Source of the DNA: CAZTDU01 sp964617355
Lineage (GTDB): Bacteria; Pseudomonadota; Gammaproteobacteria; Burkholderiales; SG8-39
Direction of reading: 5' to 3'
DNA: 64,000 nucleotides
Assembly: GCA_964617355.1 (NCBI GenBank)
Contig: CAZTXP010000119.1
Location: 41,095 to 105,094 of the forward strand
Under the pieces are notes generated by a model. The model saw only the letters and a list, made by a program, of their open reading frames with translations, was not told the DNA's origin and made no database searches. Below are positions 49,315 to 57,989 of this stretch, piece by piece (position 1 is the first letter of the stretch; each line of letters starts with the position of its first letter). A program made the translations under genes and the position numbers.

Positions 49315-50312
49315 GCTACCTGCAGGACGATCTTGCCGATGTGCTGTGACGATTCCATCAGCTTGTGGGCCTCCGAGGCCTGCTCGAGCGGGAAGGTCTT
49401 GAACACCACGGGCTTGATCTTTCCCGCTTCGACCAGCGGCCAGATCTTCTCGCGCAGGTTGGTCGCCACGTAGCTCTTGTATTCGACGGTGCGCGGGCGC
49501 AGCGTCGAGCCGCTGATCGTCAGGCGCCGGCGCATGACTTCGTTGATGTCCATCTCGGTCTTCGGTCCGCGCAGGAACGCGATGAAGACGAGGCGCCCGT
49601 CGTCGGCGAGGCACTTGAGTTCCTTCGGCACGTAGTCGCCGCCGACCATGTCGAGGATCACGTCCACGCCCTTGCCGCCGGTGGCGGACTTCACCTCGGC
49701 GGCGAAGTCCTGCGTGCGGTAGTTGATCGCCTTTTCCGCGCCGAGCTTCACGCAGGCGGCGCACTTCTCGTCCGAGCCCGCGGTCGCGAGCACGCGATTG
49801 CCGGTCGCGACCGCCATCTGGATCGCGGTGACGCCGATGCCGGAACTGCCGCCCTGCACCAGAAGGGTCTCGCCCGGCGCGAGCTTCGCGCGGTCGTAGA
49901 CGTTGTTCCAGACGGTGAAGCAGGTCTCGGGCAGCGAGGCCGCCTCGACCATCGTGAGGCCCTTGGGCGCCGGCAGCGCGTGGCCCTCGGGCACGGTGCA
50001 GTACTCGGCGTAGCCGCCGCCGGGCACCAGCGCGCAGATGCGGTCGCCGGCCTTCCAGCGCGAGGCGCCGGCGCCGCAGGCCACCACCTCGCCGGCGATC
50101 TCGAGGCCGGGCAGGTCGGAGGCGCCGGGCGGCACCGGGTAGAGGCCCATGCGCTGCAGCACGTCCGGCCGGTTCACGCCGGCGGCCGCGACCTTGACGA
50201 GGATCTCGCCCGCGCCGGGTTGGGGCACCGGGCGCTTTGCCGGCACCAGCGCCTCGGGGCCGCCGGGCGTGCGGATCTCGACAGCGCGCATGAATTCGGG
50301 GAGAGTTGCCAT
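49311..50312 (-). CDS. NAD(P)H:quinone oxidoreductase, PIG3/QOR-like
   Basis: A 333-residue zinc-free medium-chain reductase. MRAVEIRTPGGPEALVP, AGVNRPDVLQRMGLYPVPPGASDLPGLEIAGEV, the Rossmann segment LLVQGGSSGIGVTAIQMA, and GRLVFIAFLRGPKTEMDIN are those of the TP53I3/PIG3 quinone oxidoreductase group. ATG 50312 is preferred over the internal ATG 50291 because GAGG lies upstream of it and no ribosome site precedes the latter. It is convergent with the LysR gene (four-base overlap) and divergent from the diguanylate cyclase. Confidence 0.88.
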   Translation of the reverse strand: MATLPEFMRAVEIRTPGGPEALVPAKRPVPQPGAGEILVKVAAAGVNRPDVLQRMGLYPVPPGASDLPGLEIAGEVVACGAGASRWKAGDRICALVPGGGYAEYCTVPEGHALPAPKGLTMVEAASLPETCFTVWNNVYDRAKLAPGETLLVQGGSSGIGVTAIQMAVATGNRVLATAGSDEKCAACVKLGAEKAINYRTQDFAAEVKSATGGKGVDVILDMVGGDYVPKELKCLADDGRLVFIAFLRGPKTEMDINEVMRRRLTISGSTLRPRTVEYKSYVATNLREKIWPLVEAGKIKPVVFKTFPLEQASEAHKLMESSQHIGKIVLQVA

Positions 50313-50403
50313 CGCTCGGGCCTCAGGGGAAGGTTCGGGGTCCGCGCGAACCTCGCGCGGGGCCCGCATGATAGCTCGCGCGATACGAGGGGAGAAGGTC
50401 GCC

Positions 50404-52293
50404 GTGCTGCGGTTCGCTGCATTCGCCTGGCTGCTGGTGGTCGCGACGTTCGCGGCCGCCGAGGGCGCGCTCGCGCCGCTGCCGGACGAGCGCGCGAGCG
50501 TGCAGCTCGGCCCGTTCCTCGAGCACCTGGAGGATCCGGCGCGCACGCTCGCGTTCGACGACGTGCGGCGCGACGGTGCCCGCTTCGAGCGCCGCGAGGG
50601 CGAGGTCGCGAACTACGGCTACTCGTACTCGGCGCACTGGATGCGCTTCCGCCTGCCGGCGGCGAGCGTGCCGATGCTGCTCGAGGTCGCGTTCCCGAGC
50701 CTGGACGACATCGAGCTGCGCGTGCCGGTGCGCGGCGCGAAGGGCGGGGTCGAGTACCGCCTGCAGTGGGCCGGCGACACGCGGCCGTGGGCCGAGCGGG
50801 GGGTGAAGCATCGCAACCACGTCTTCCGCGTGCCGGCGGACTACCTCGCGGGCGAGTGGTTCTACCTGCGCGTGCAGTCGAGGAGCGTGGTGACGGTGCC
50901 GCTGCGCCTGTGGACGCAGCAGGCCTTCGTCCAGGCCGAGCGCGATGCGCAGCTGGGCTTCGGCCTGTTCTACGGCTTCATCGCCGCGCTGCTGCTCTAC
51001 AACGTCATGCTGTGGGTGTCGCTGCGCGACATGGCCTATTTCTGGTACGTGCTCTACGTCAGCGCCTTCCTGATGGCCCTCTTCGTGTTCGACGGATTCG
51101 CCTTCCAGTACCTGTGGCCGGAGAACACGTGGTGGGCGAACCACGCGCTCGGCGCGGCGTTCTGCCTCACGCTTGCGTTCGGCGTGATGTTCGCGCGGCG
51201 CTTCCTCGACATCCCGCGCATCGCGCCGGTCGCCGACCGCCTGTTCCTCGGCGTGGCGGCGCTCGCGGCGGCGGGCGCCGCGCTGGCGGCGAGCGGCGCC
51301 GGCGTGTCGTACGGCACCGTGATGCGCTCGCTCTCGGCGGTGGGATTCGCGAGCGCCGGGCTGACGCTGTACGTCGCGGTGCGCGAACTGCTGCGCGGCT
51401 ACCGGCCGGCGCGCTACTTCCTGCTTGCGTGGACGGCGCTGCTGGTCTTCATCGGCCTGGGTGCGCTGCGCAACTACGCCATCGCGCCGACGCACTTCCT
51501 CACGGTGCACGGCCTGCACGTCGGCCTCGCGCTGGACGTGCTGCTGCTGTCGTTCGCGCTCGCCGATCGCATCAACGCGATCGAACGCGAGCGGAAGCTC
51601 GCGCAGACCCAGGCGCTCGCCTCGCAGCAGGCGCTGCTCGAGGCCACGCAGGCGAACGAGCGCGACCTCGAGCGGCGCATCGCCGAGCACACCGCGGAAC
51701 TGAACCGCGCCAACGACAAGCTGCGCCGCGAGGCGAGCGAGCGCGAGGACATGGTGGCGCGCCTGCAGGAACAGGAGCAGACGCTGCGCTTCATGGCGCA
51801 GCACGACGCGCTCACCGGCCTGCCGAACCGGCATTCGATGCAGCAGCGCCTGTCGCTCGCGATCGAGCTCGCCAAGCGCAACCGCAAGAAGGTCGCCGTC
51901 ATGCTGGTCGACCTCGACCGCTTCAAGCAGCTGAACGACAGCCGCGGCCACGCCGCCGGCGACGAGGCGCTGGTCACGGTGGCCGAGCGCCTGCGGACCA
52001 GCGTGCGCGGCTCCGATACCGTGGCGCGCTACGGCGGCGACGAGTTCGTGGTCATCGCGGCGGACCTCGATCGCGCCGAGGACGCCGGCCACGTCGCCGA
52101 GAAGATCGCCGACATGGTGTCGCTGCCGGTGCCGCTCGACGGCGGGCCCTGGCGCGTCGGCTGCTCGATCGGCATCAGCGTCTTCCCGGACGACGGCGCC
52201 GACCCGGCCGTGCTGCTCGCCTACGCCGACAAGGCGATGTACGCCGCGAAGGCGAAGAACGACGCGCGCTACGCGTTCTTTATCGGCGCCTGA
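50404..52293 (+). CDS. Membrane diguanylate cyclase with 7TMR-DISM sensor domain
   Basis: About 629 residues. From GTG 50404 the N-terminus VLRFAAFAWLLVVATFAAA is a good signal peptide and AGGGGAG lies about 9 bases upstream; an in-frame ATG at 50368 would hide it. Then comes a periplasmic 7TMR-DISM extracellular domain, seven membrane segments (about 190-390), a coiled coil (ASQQALLEATQANERDLERR) and a GGDEF domain near the C-terminus. The active site is ARYGGDEFVV and the inhibitory I-site RGSD lies five residues before GGDEF. It should make cyclic di-GMP in response to an external cue, with product feedback. Confidence 0.88.
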   Translation: MLRFAAFAWLLVVATFAAAEGALAPLPDERASVQLGPFLEHLEDPARTLAFDDVRRDGARFERREGEVANYGYSYSAHWMRFRLPAASVPMLLEVAFPSLDDIELRVPVRGAKGGVEYRLQWAGDTRPWAERGVKHRNHVFRVPADYLAGEWFYLRVQSRSVVTVPLRLWTQQAFVQAERDAQLGFGLFYGFIAALLLYNVMLWVSLRDMAYFWYVLYVSAFLMALFVFDGFAFQYLWPENTWWANHALGAAFCLTLAFGVMFARRFLDIPRIAPVADRLFLGVAALAAAGAALAASGAGVSYGTVMRSLSAVGFASAGLTLYVAVRELLRGYRPARYFLLAWTALLVFIGLGALRNYAIAPTHFLTVHGLHVGLALDVLLLSFALADRINAIERERKLAQTQALASQQALLEATQANERDLERRIAEHTAELNRANDKLRREASEREDMVARLQEQEQTLRFMAQHDALTGLPNRHSMQQRLSLAIELAKRNRKKVAVMLVDLDRFKQLNDSRGHAAGDEALVTVAERLRTSVRGSDTVARYGGDEFVVIAADLDRAEDAGHVAEKIADMVSLPVPLDGGPWRVGCSIGISVFPDDGADPAVLLAYADKAMYAAKAKNDARYAFFIGA

Positions 52294-53267
52294 GCGATCC
52301 GCGCGCGCGCGGCCCAGTCGAGGTCGACGTTGCCGCCCGAGAGCACGATGCCGACGCGCAGCCCCTTCGCGGCCACGCGTCCCTCCATGAGCGCGGCGAG
52401 GCCGAGCGCGCCGGTGGGTTCGACGACGATCTTCATGCGTTCCCAGAGCCAGAACATCGCCGAGAGGATCGCGGCCTCCTCGACGGTCGCCATGTCGGCG
52501 ACGTAGCGCAGCACCAGCGGGAAGGTGACCTTGCCGAGCGACGGCGTGCGCACGCCGTCGGCGATGGTGTCGGGATTGCGCACCGTATGCAGCGTGCGCG
52601 TGCGGAACGAACGCGTCGCGTCGTCGGCCACCGCGGGCTCGACGCCGATGGTGCGGCAGCCGGCCGCGAGCCCGCTCGCGGCGACCGCGCAGCCCGACAG
52701 CAGCCCGGCGCCGCCGCAGGGCGCGAGCAGCACGTCGAGCGGGCCGGCGTCCTCGATCAGCTCCTTCGCCGCCGTGCCCTGCCCGGCGACGACGTGCGGG
52801 TGGTCGTAGGGCGGGATCACCGCGAGCCCGCGCTCGGCGGCGATGCGCGCCGACTTCTCCTCGCGCGACTCCGTCTCCGGGTCGTAGGTGATGACCTCGG
52901 CGCCGTAGCCGCGCGTCGCCTCTAGCTTCACGCGCGGCGCGTTCGCCGGCATGACGATGGTGGCGCGCACGCCGAGCAGGCGCCCGGCGAGCGCCACCGC
53001 CTGCGCGTGGTTGCCCGACGAGTACGCGAGCACGCCGCGCTTTCGCGCGTCGGCGTCGAGCTGGGACAGCGCGTTCACCGCGCCGCGGAACTTGAACGCG
53101 CCCATGCGCTGCAGGTTCTCCGGCTTCAGGAATACCTTCGCGCCGAGCATCGCGTCGAGCGTGGACGAGGTCATCACCGGGGTGCGGTGCGCGAGCGGCG
53201 CGACGCGCTCGTGCGCGCGCGCGACGTCGTCGTAGGAGACGAGGAGCGGGCCTTCTGCGGGATTCAT
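52269..53267 (-). CDS. Serine/threonine dehydratase family PLP enzyme
   Basis: A 332-residue fold-type II PLP enzyme. The PLP Lys is in RMGAFKFRGAVNAL; YSSGNHAQAVALAGRLLG (Asn contacts PLP) and the glycine loop APCGGAGLLSG follow, with IVLSGGNVD near the end. This matches biosynthetic-like threonine dehydratases without the C-terminal ACT domain, serine racemases, and beta-hydroxyaspartate dehydratases. It could therefore act on L-threonine, L-serine or beta-hydroxyaspartate. GGAG lies ahead of ATG 53267. It overlaps the diguanylate cyclase end by 25 bases and diverges from enoyl-CoA hydratase. Confidence 0.87.
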   Translation of the reverse strand: MNPAEGPLLVSYDDVARAHERVAPLAHRTPVMTSSTLDAMLGAKVFLKPENLQRMGAFKFRGAVNALSQLDADARKRGVLAYSSGNHAQAVALAGRLLGVRATIVMPANAPRVKLEATRGYGAEVITYDPETESREEKSARIAAERGLAVIPPYDHPHVVAGQGTAAKELIEDAGPLDVLLAPCGGAGLLSGCAVAASGLAAGCRTIGVEPAVADDATRSFRTRTLHTVRNPDTIADGVRTPSLGKVTFPLVLRYVADMATVEEAAILSAMFWLWERMKIVVEPTGALGLAALMEGRVAAKGLRVGIVLSGGNVDLDWAARARIAQAPIKNA

Positions 53268-53288
53268 GCGTTTCTCCGTGCGGGACGC

Positions 53289-53325
53289 GGGTGCGGGAGC
53301 CGCGATTGTAGAATCGCCCGCACCC
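53289..53325. promoter_or_regulatory. Nested dyad around a TAGAAT -10 (dehydratase/enoyl-CoA hydratase divergent region)
   Basis: Outer arms GGGTGCGGG (53289-53297) and CCCGCACCC (53317-53325) enclose the inner dyad CGATT-GTAG-AATCG (53303-53316), which contains TAGAATCG at 53309-53316. All arms are perfect. It lies 17 bases before the enoyl-CoA hydratase ATG and 22 bases from the dehydratase ATG: a strong operator or hairpin candidate. Confidence 0.5.
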
Positions 53326-53341
53326 CCAAGGACAGGCACAC

Positions 53342-54151
<810 letters not shown>

Positions 54152-54194
54152 CAGCGGGCCGCGAGGCCGCTCGCGGCCTCGCTACCGCGTCCGC

Positions 54195-54566
54195 TCAGGG
54201 CTTGCTGAAGTCCAGGCTCTCGTCGCCGGCATCGGCGGCCGGCGCGCTGGGGAAATTGCCACCGGCGCTGCCGCCGCCGCCCGCCGCGGGCACGGCGTCG
54301 GCACTGAAGAGCCTCTCCAGGTCCTTCGCCACCAGCTCGAGGTCCGGGCCGACCCGGCCCATGTGGGACAGCAGCATCCGCACCGGCAGGTCGGTGAGCG
54401 TCGGTTCGGGATGGTCGCGCAGGTGCGCCGCGTTCTGGATCGCCGGCACCACGTAGTTGCTGCGCGTGCCGGGATTGCCGACCTCGAGGCCCTGCAGCAC
54501 GGCGGCTTGCGCGCGCGCGATGCCGTTCAGCAGTTCGGCGAGCTGTTGGGCGGTGATGTGCAGCAT
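54195..54566 (-). CDS. Hypothetical protein, 123 residues
   Basis: A 123-residue soluble protein. The first part is helical (MLHITAQQLAELLNGIARAQAAVLQGLEVG), followed by a stretch with ERLFSADAVPAAGGGGSAG, a glycine/alanine-rich linker, and a short acidic tail DESLDFSKP. No recognised motif. GGGGAG lies eight bases before ATG 54566. The flexible tail suggests a linker or interaction role, but function is unknown. It diverges from the DUF1499 gene by 51 bases. Confidence 0.6.
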   Translation of the reverse strand: MLHITAQQLAELLNGIARAQAAVLQGLEVGNPGTRSNYVVPAIQNAAHLRDHPEPTLTDLPVRMLLSHMGRVGPDLELVAKDLERLFSADAVPAAGGGGSAGGNFPSAPAADAGDESLDFSKP

Positions 54567-54617
54567 GGCGTTCTCCCCGGGTCGCGTGGCCGCGATGGTA
54601 GCATCCGCGACACCGCC

Positions 54618-55118
54618 ATGCTGATCCGCCGCCTCCTCGTGCTTGCCCTGGTCGTGGCGGCCGTCCTCGGCGCGGCGGTCGCGCACGCGATTTTCACGAA
54701 AGGGGATTCGGTGTTCTCCTGGAAGCGTCCCGACTACCTCGGCGTCAAGGAGGGCCGCCTCGCGCGGCCGAAGTCCACGCCCAACTGCGTGTCGAGCCAG
54801 GCCGACCCGGCCGACGCCGAGCACTACATCGCGCCGATCGCGTTCAAGGGCGCGACCGCGGACGCGGTGGCCGCGGTGAAGAAGGCCGTCGAGTCCATGG
54901 AGGGTTCGACCGTGATCCGGCAGGAGGGCGCCTACCTCTACGCCGAGTACCGCACGCGCCTCCTCAAGTACGTGGACGACGTGGAGTTCGTGCACGACGC
55001 CAAGGAGGGCGTGATCCACGTGCGCTCGGCCTCGCGGTTCGGGCGGCGCGACTTCGGCGTCAACCGCGCGCGCGTCGAGGCGCTGCGCGCGCGCATCGAG
55101 TCCCGCCCGCGCGCATGA
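54618..55118 (+). CDS. DUF1499-family protein
   Basis: A 166-residue protein with an N-terminal hydrophobic segment (residues 6-25, signal or anchor). The DUF1499 pattern is clear: GRLARPKSTPNCVSSQADP, then a helix and DDVEFVHDAKEGVIHVRSASRFGRRDFGVN. The Cys-containing NCVSSQ is the family's most conserved spot. Function unknown. It overlaps the next gene (ATGA, 55115-55118), so its product may work with that DegP-like protein at the cell envelope. Confidence 0.83.
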   Translation: MLIRRLLVLALVVAAVLGAAVAHAIFTKGDSVFSWKRPDYLGVKEGRLARPKSTPNCVSSQADPADAEHYIAPIAFKGATADAVAAVKKAVESMEGSTVIRQEGAYLYAEYRTRLLKYVDDVEFVHDAKEGVIHVRSASRFGRRDFGVNRARVEALRARIESRPRA

Positions 55119-56098
55119 TCGCCGCGGCGCTCCGGGCCTTCGCAGCGGCGCTGCTCCTCGCCGGGTTCGTGCCGCTCGCGTTCGCGCAGGACGCGGAGTC
55201 GGTGCTGTCGGCGGTCGTGAAGGTGCGCGCGAAGATCATCCCGAACGCGCGCAGCGCTTCGACGCTCGGCCCCCAGCGCGAGGGCACCGGCGTGCTGGTG
55301 CGCGAGGGCTACGTGCTGACCATCGGCTACCTCGTGATCGAGTCCGAGACCGTCGAGGTGTCGAACGCGGCGGGGCGTGTCGTGCCGGCCACGCTCGCGG
55401 GCTACGACCACGCCTCGGGCTTCGGCCTGCTGAAGCTGCTCGCGCCGCTCGAGGGCCGGCCGCTCGCGCTCGGCGATTCCGCGGCGCTCGCGGAACGGGA
55501 CACCGTGATGATCGCGACCCATGGCGGCAAGGAGGGCGCGAGCCTCGCCAGCGTGGTCTCGCGTCGTCCCTTCGCCGGCGGATGGGAATACCTCCTCGAC
55601 TCGGCGATCTACACCTTCCCGCCGGTGATGAACTGGTCCGGCGCCGCGCTGATCGGCGCCAAGGGCGAGCTGCTCGGCATCGGCTCGCTGATCGTCGCGG
55701 ACGCGGCGACGCCGGGTACGCAGTCGCCGGGCAACCTGTTCGTGCCGATCGATCTCGTGAAGCCCATCCTCGACGACCTGGTCGAGAACGGTCGCGCGGG
55801 CGGCGCGCCACGGCCCTGGCTGGGCGTGAACACCGAGGAACTGCGCGGCCGCGTGTTCGTGTCGCGCGTCTCGCCGGAGGGCCCTGCCGACCGCGCGGGC
55901 CTGCAGCCGGGCGACATCGTCATCGGCGTCGGCGGCGAGGAGATCGCGTCGCTCGCGGACTTCTACCGCAAGGTGTGGTCGCGTGGCGCGGCGGGCACGG
56001 AGATCCCCTTGCGCGTGCTGCACGGCACGCAGGTGAAGGACCTCTCGCTGCGCTCGATCGATCGCCAGGAGTACTTCCGGCCGAAGACCAGCTACTAG
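55115..56098 (+). CDS. DegP/S1C-like protein with PDZ domain, catalytic triad apparently lost
   Basis: A 327-residue exported protein (signal MIAAALRAFAAALLLAGFVPLAFA). The trypsin-like domain covers about residues 28-225, then a PDZ domain (GVNTEELRGRVFVSRVSPEG to the end, with GLQPGDIVIGVGGEEI). In the DegP frame the catalytic His position is Tyr72 (GYVLTIGYLV), the Asp position is Gly102 (HASGFGLL), and only Ser175 (NWSGAAL) remains. It is therefore probably not a protease but a binding or chaperone protein using PDZ. Length and fold are otherwise intact, so this is not a recent frameshift. It is coupled to the DUF1499 gene. Confidence 0.82.
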   Translation: MIAAALRAFAAALLLAGFVPLAFAQDAESVLSAVVKVRAKIIPNARSASTLGPQREGTGVLVREGYVLTIGYLVIESETVEVSNAAGRVVPATLAGYDHASGFGLLKLLAPLEGRPLALGDSAALAERDTVMIATHGGKEGASLASVVSRRPFAGGWEYLLDSAIYTFPPVMNWSGAALIGAKGELLGIGSLIVADAATPGTQSPGNLFVPIDLVKPILDDLVENGRAGGAPRPWLGVNTEELRGRVFVSRVSPEGPADRAGLQPGDIVIGVGGEEIASLADFYRKVWSRGAAGTEIPLRVLHGTQVKDLSLRSIDRQEYFRPKTSY

Positions 56099-56105
56099 CG
56101 ACCAG

Positions 56106-57065
56106 CTAGCGGAGCACGAGGTCCTTGGGGTAGGGCTCGACGCCGTCGGGGATCGTGGACGGCGGCGTGCGGCGCAGCGCGTCGGTGGTGCCGCGTTCGG
56201 CCATCACTTGCGCGTAGCGCACGTTCTTCTGCATTTCCTCGACGTACAGGTTCTGCCCGCCGAAGTGGCGCCCGGCGAATTCGTAGGCGCGCGCGAGCTG
56301 GAAGTCGAGGCGCTTGGCGGCGTTGGCGTAGAACCCCGGCGTCTTGTGCACCAGCTCGTCGCCGTTGCGGAACATCACCTGCACCTTGCCATTGGGCAGC
56401 GTGCGCTGCGCGAGGCCGCCGAGCACGAACTCGGGGAACAGGCGGTCGCGGCATTTCTCGAGGTAGCAGCGGTCAGACATCTGGCCGATGATGTCCGCGG
56501 TGCCGAGGATGTGGCCGACGCGGCGCAGGATCGGGTCGGAGACGCGGATGGTCTCGGCCGGGCGCTCGTAGCCGGTGTAGTGCACCAGCTGCCCGGCGGC
56601 GCGCGCGTACTGGCCGAGGCCGATGCGGTGCAGGTAGCCGCGCAGGAACACCGAGCCGCGGCTGACGTGCGTGAGCGTGTATTCGGCGCCGTACTTGTGA
56701 CGCCGGTCGCCGCGGCGGCGGATGTAGCCGAAGTCGTGGAACAGGGCGACCACCACGCCAACCACGTAGAGGTCCGCCGGCAGCGGCTCGAAGCCGTTGC
56801 GCGAGCGCTCGTAGCCGTCCATCAGCCGCGCCATCGCCAGCGTCACGTCGAGCACGTGCTGCAGGTCGTGGTACTCGGTGTCGCAGGGCTTGTAGTCGGG
56901 GTGCTTGCCGAGGTAGATGCCCGAAAGGTCGTCGAACGCCTGCTCGATCGGGCCGGCCGAGGTGCGCTGGTACAGCGCCTTGTACAGGCGCGCGACCTCG
57001 CCGCCGACGGACCCGGGATCCGTGGTCATGATGCGGTCGGAAACGTCGTGGTCGCTTCTGCGCAT
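56106..57065 (-). CDS. HD-domain phosphohydrolase-like protein
   Basis: A 319-residue cytoplasmic protein. The HD motif set is visible: DTEYHDLQHVLDVTLAMARL (first His), VVVALFHDFGYIRRRGDRRH (HD pair), then LVHYTGYE and GTADIIGQMSD (last Asp). The first region is polar; no GAF or receiver domain is seen. HD proteins split phosphodiester or nucleotide phosphates; here the substrate is unknown, though the shape recalls cyclic-nucleotide phosphodiesterases. ATG 57065 and 57029 are both possible starts; the first is given. It is convergent with the DegP-like gene. Confidence 0.78.
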   Translation of the reverse strand: MRRSDHDVSDRIMTTDPGSVGGEVARLYKALYQRTSAGPIEQAFDDLSGIYLGKHPDYKPCDTEYHDLQHVLDVTLAMARLMDGYERSRNGFEPLPADLYVVGVVVALFHDFGYIRRRGDRRHKYGAEYTLTHVSRGSVFLRGYLHRIGLGQYARAAGQLVHYTGYERPAETIRVSDPILRRVGHILGTADIIGQMSDRCYLEKCRDRLFPEFVLGGLAQRTLPNGKVQVMFRNGDELVHKTPGFYANAAKRLDFQLARAYEFAGRHFGGQNLYVEEMQKNVRYAQVMAERGTTDALRRTPPSTIPDGVEPYPKDLVLR

Positions 57066-57091
57066 TCCTGTCGTTCGGTGCGGGAGCCGGG

Positions 57092-57107
57092 AGGTCCGCA
57101 AGGACCT
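57092..57107. repeat. Hairpin AGGTCC-GCAA-GGACCT in a 221-base non-coding gap
   Basis: A perfect 6-bp stem closed by GCAA, a GNRA-type tetraloop, followed on the plus strand by TTTCCCC. The same gap (57066-57286) also holds the 9-base tandem AAGTCCTTG x2 (57231-57248). I see no open reading frame of note there; the leader of the YdcH-like gene is the simplest setting. Confidence 0.4.
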
Positions 57108-57286
57108 TTCCCCATCTACTGCGAAGGGATAGGATGCGGGAAATGCGACGGGCCGGCGGTGAATTTTCTCACAGCCCGCGTACGTCCGTAACTGCAAGAA
57201 TCAGTCAGGGTTGCGTCAAATTTCGCAGCCAAGTCCTTGAAGTCCTTGAACTCGGTCAAATCGGCCCCGCGCCGGGAAGTGTGCGA

Positions 57287-57508
57287 ATGACCAATCTCAC
57301 GCTCACCGACGAGGAGCGCGCCCAGATCCGGCTGCGCATCGCGCAGCTCGAGATCGAGCACCGGGACCTCGACGACGTGATCGCCCGCCTGACCGAGATC
57401 CCGCCGCGCGACGAGCTGCAGATGCGCCGGCTGAAGAAGCGCAAGCTCTTCCTGAAGGACCAGATCTCGCGCCTGCGGGCGCGGTTGATCCCCGACATCG
57501 TCGCGTGA
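57287..57508 (+). CDS. YdcH-like (DUF465-type) small coiled-coil protein
   Basis: A 73-residue alpha-helical protein with the DUF465/YdcH pattern: RIAQLEIEHRDLDDVIARLTEIP, then MRRLKKRKLFLKDQISRLRARLIPDIVA. The two charged helices make an antiparallel hairpin in the family. It binds no known ligand; YdcH-like proteins are small regulators or envelope-stress associates of unclear function. It overlaps the DTD gene (GTGA), so the two are coupled. A longer in-frame upstream reading begins in the non-coding gap and is rejected. Confidence 0.82.
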   Translation: MTNLTLTDEERAQIRLRIAQLEIEHRDLDDVIARLTEIPPRDELQMRRLKKRKLFLKDQISRLRARLIPDIVA

Positions 57509-57975
57509 TCGCGCTCATACAGCGCGTGTCGGAGGCGCGGGTCGACGTCGCGGGCGAGCGCGTCGGCGCGATCGCCCGCGGCATCCTCGCGCTGGTCGCG
57601 GTGGAGCGCGGCGACGGCGAGGCCGAGGCGGCGCGGCTGGTGGAGCGCATCGCCGGCTACCGCATCTTCCCGGACGACGAGGGGCGCATGAACCGGTCGC
57701 TCGTCGACGTCGGCGGCGCGCTGCTCGCGGTCTCGCAGTTCACGCTGGCGGCCGATACGAAGAAGGGCACGCGCCCGGGCTTCTCGCCGGCCGCGGCGCC
57801 GGAGGAGGGCGAGCGGCTCTTCACCCGCTTCGTGGACCTCGCGCGCGGGCGCGTCGGCACGGTGGAGACGGGGCGCTACGGCGCCGACATGAAAGTGATG
57901 CTGGTCAACGATGGCCCGGTGACGTTCTGGCTGCAGGTGAAACCGCCCACGGCGCAGACAGGTCAAAACGGCTAA
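57505..57975 (+). CDS. dtd: D-aminoacyl-tRNA deacylase
   Basis: A 156-residue enzyme that removes D-amino acids (and glycine mis-charged onto tRNA-Ala) from tRNA. It has LIQRVSEARVDVAGE, the active-site segment SQFTLAADTKKGTRPGFS, and the cross-subunit Gly-cisPro motif NDGPVTFWL. Length matches the family (about 145-155). The GTG start at 57505 overlaps the YdcH-like stop (GTGA). The last ten residues (TAQTGQNG) are extra. It is translation-associated housekeeping in a metabolic setting. Confidence 0.92.
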   Translation: MIALIQRVSEARVDVAGERVGAIARGILALVAVERGDGEAEAARLVERIAGYRIFPDDEGRMNRSLVDVGGALLAVSQFTLAADTKKGTRPGFSPAAAPEEGERLFTRFVDLARGRVGTVETGRYGADMKVMLVNDGPVTFWLQVKPPTAQTGQNG

Positions 57976-57989
57976 GCTTCCGCCTTCCC

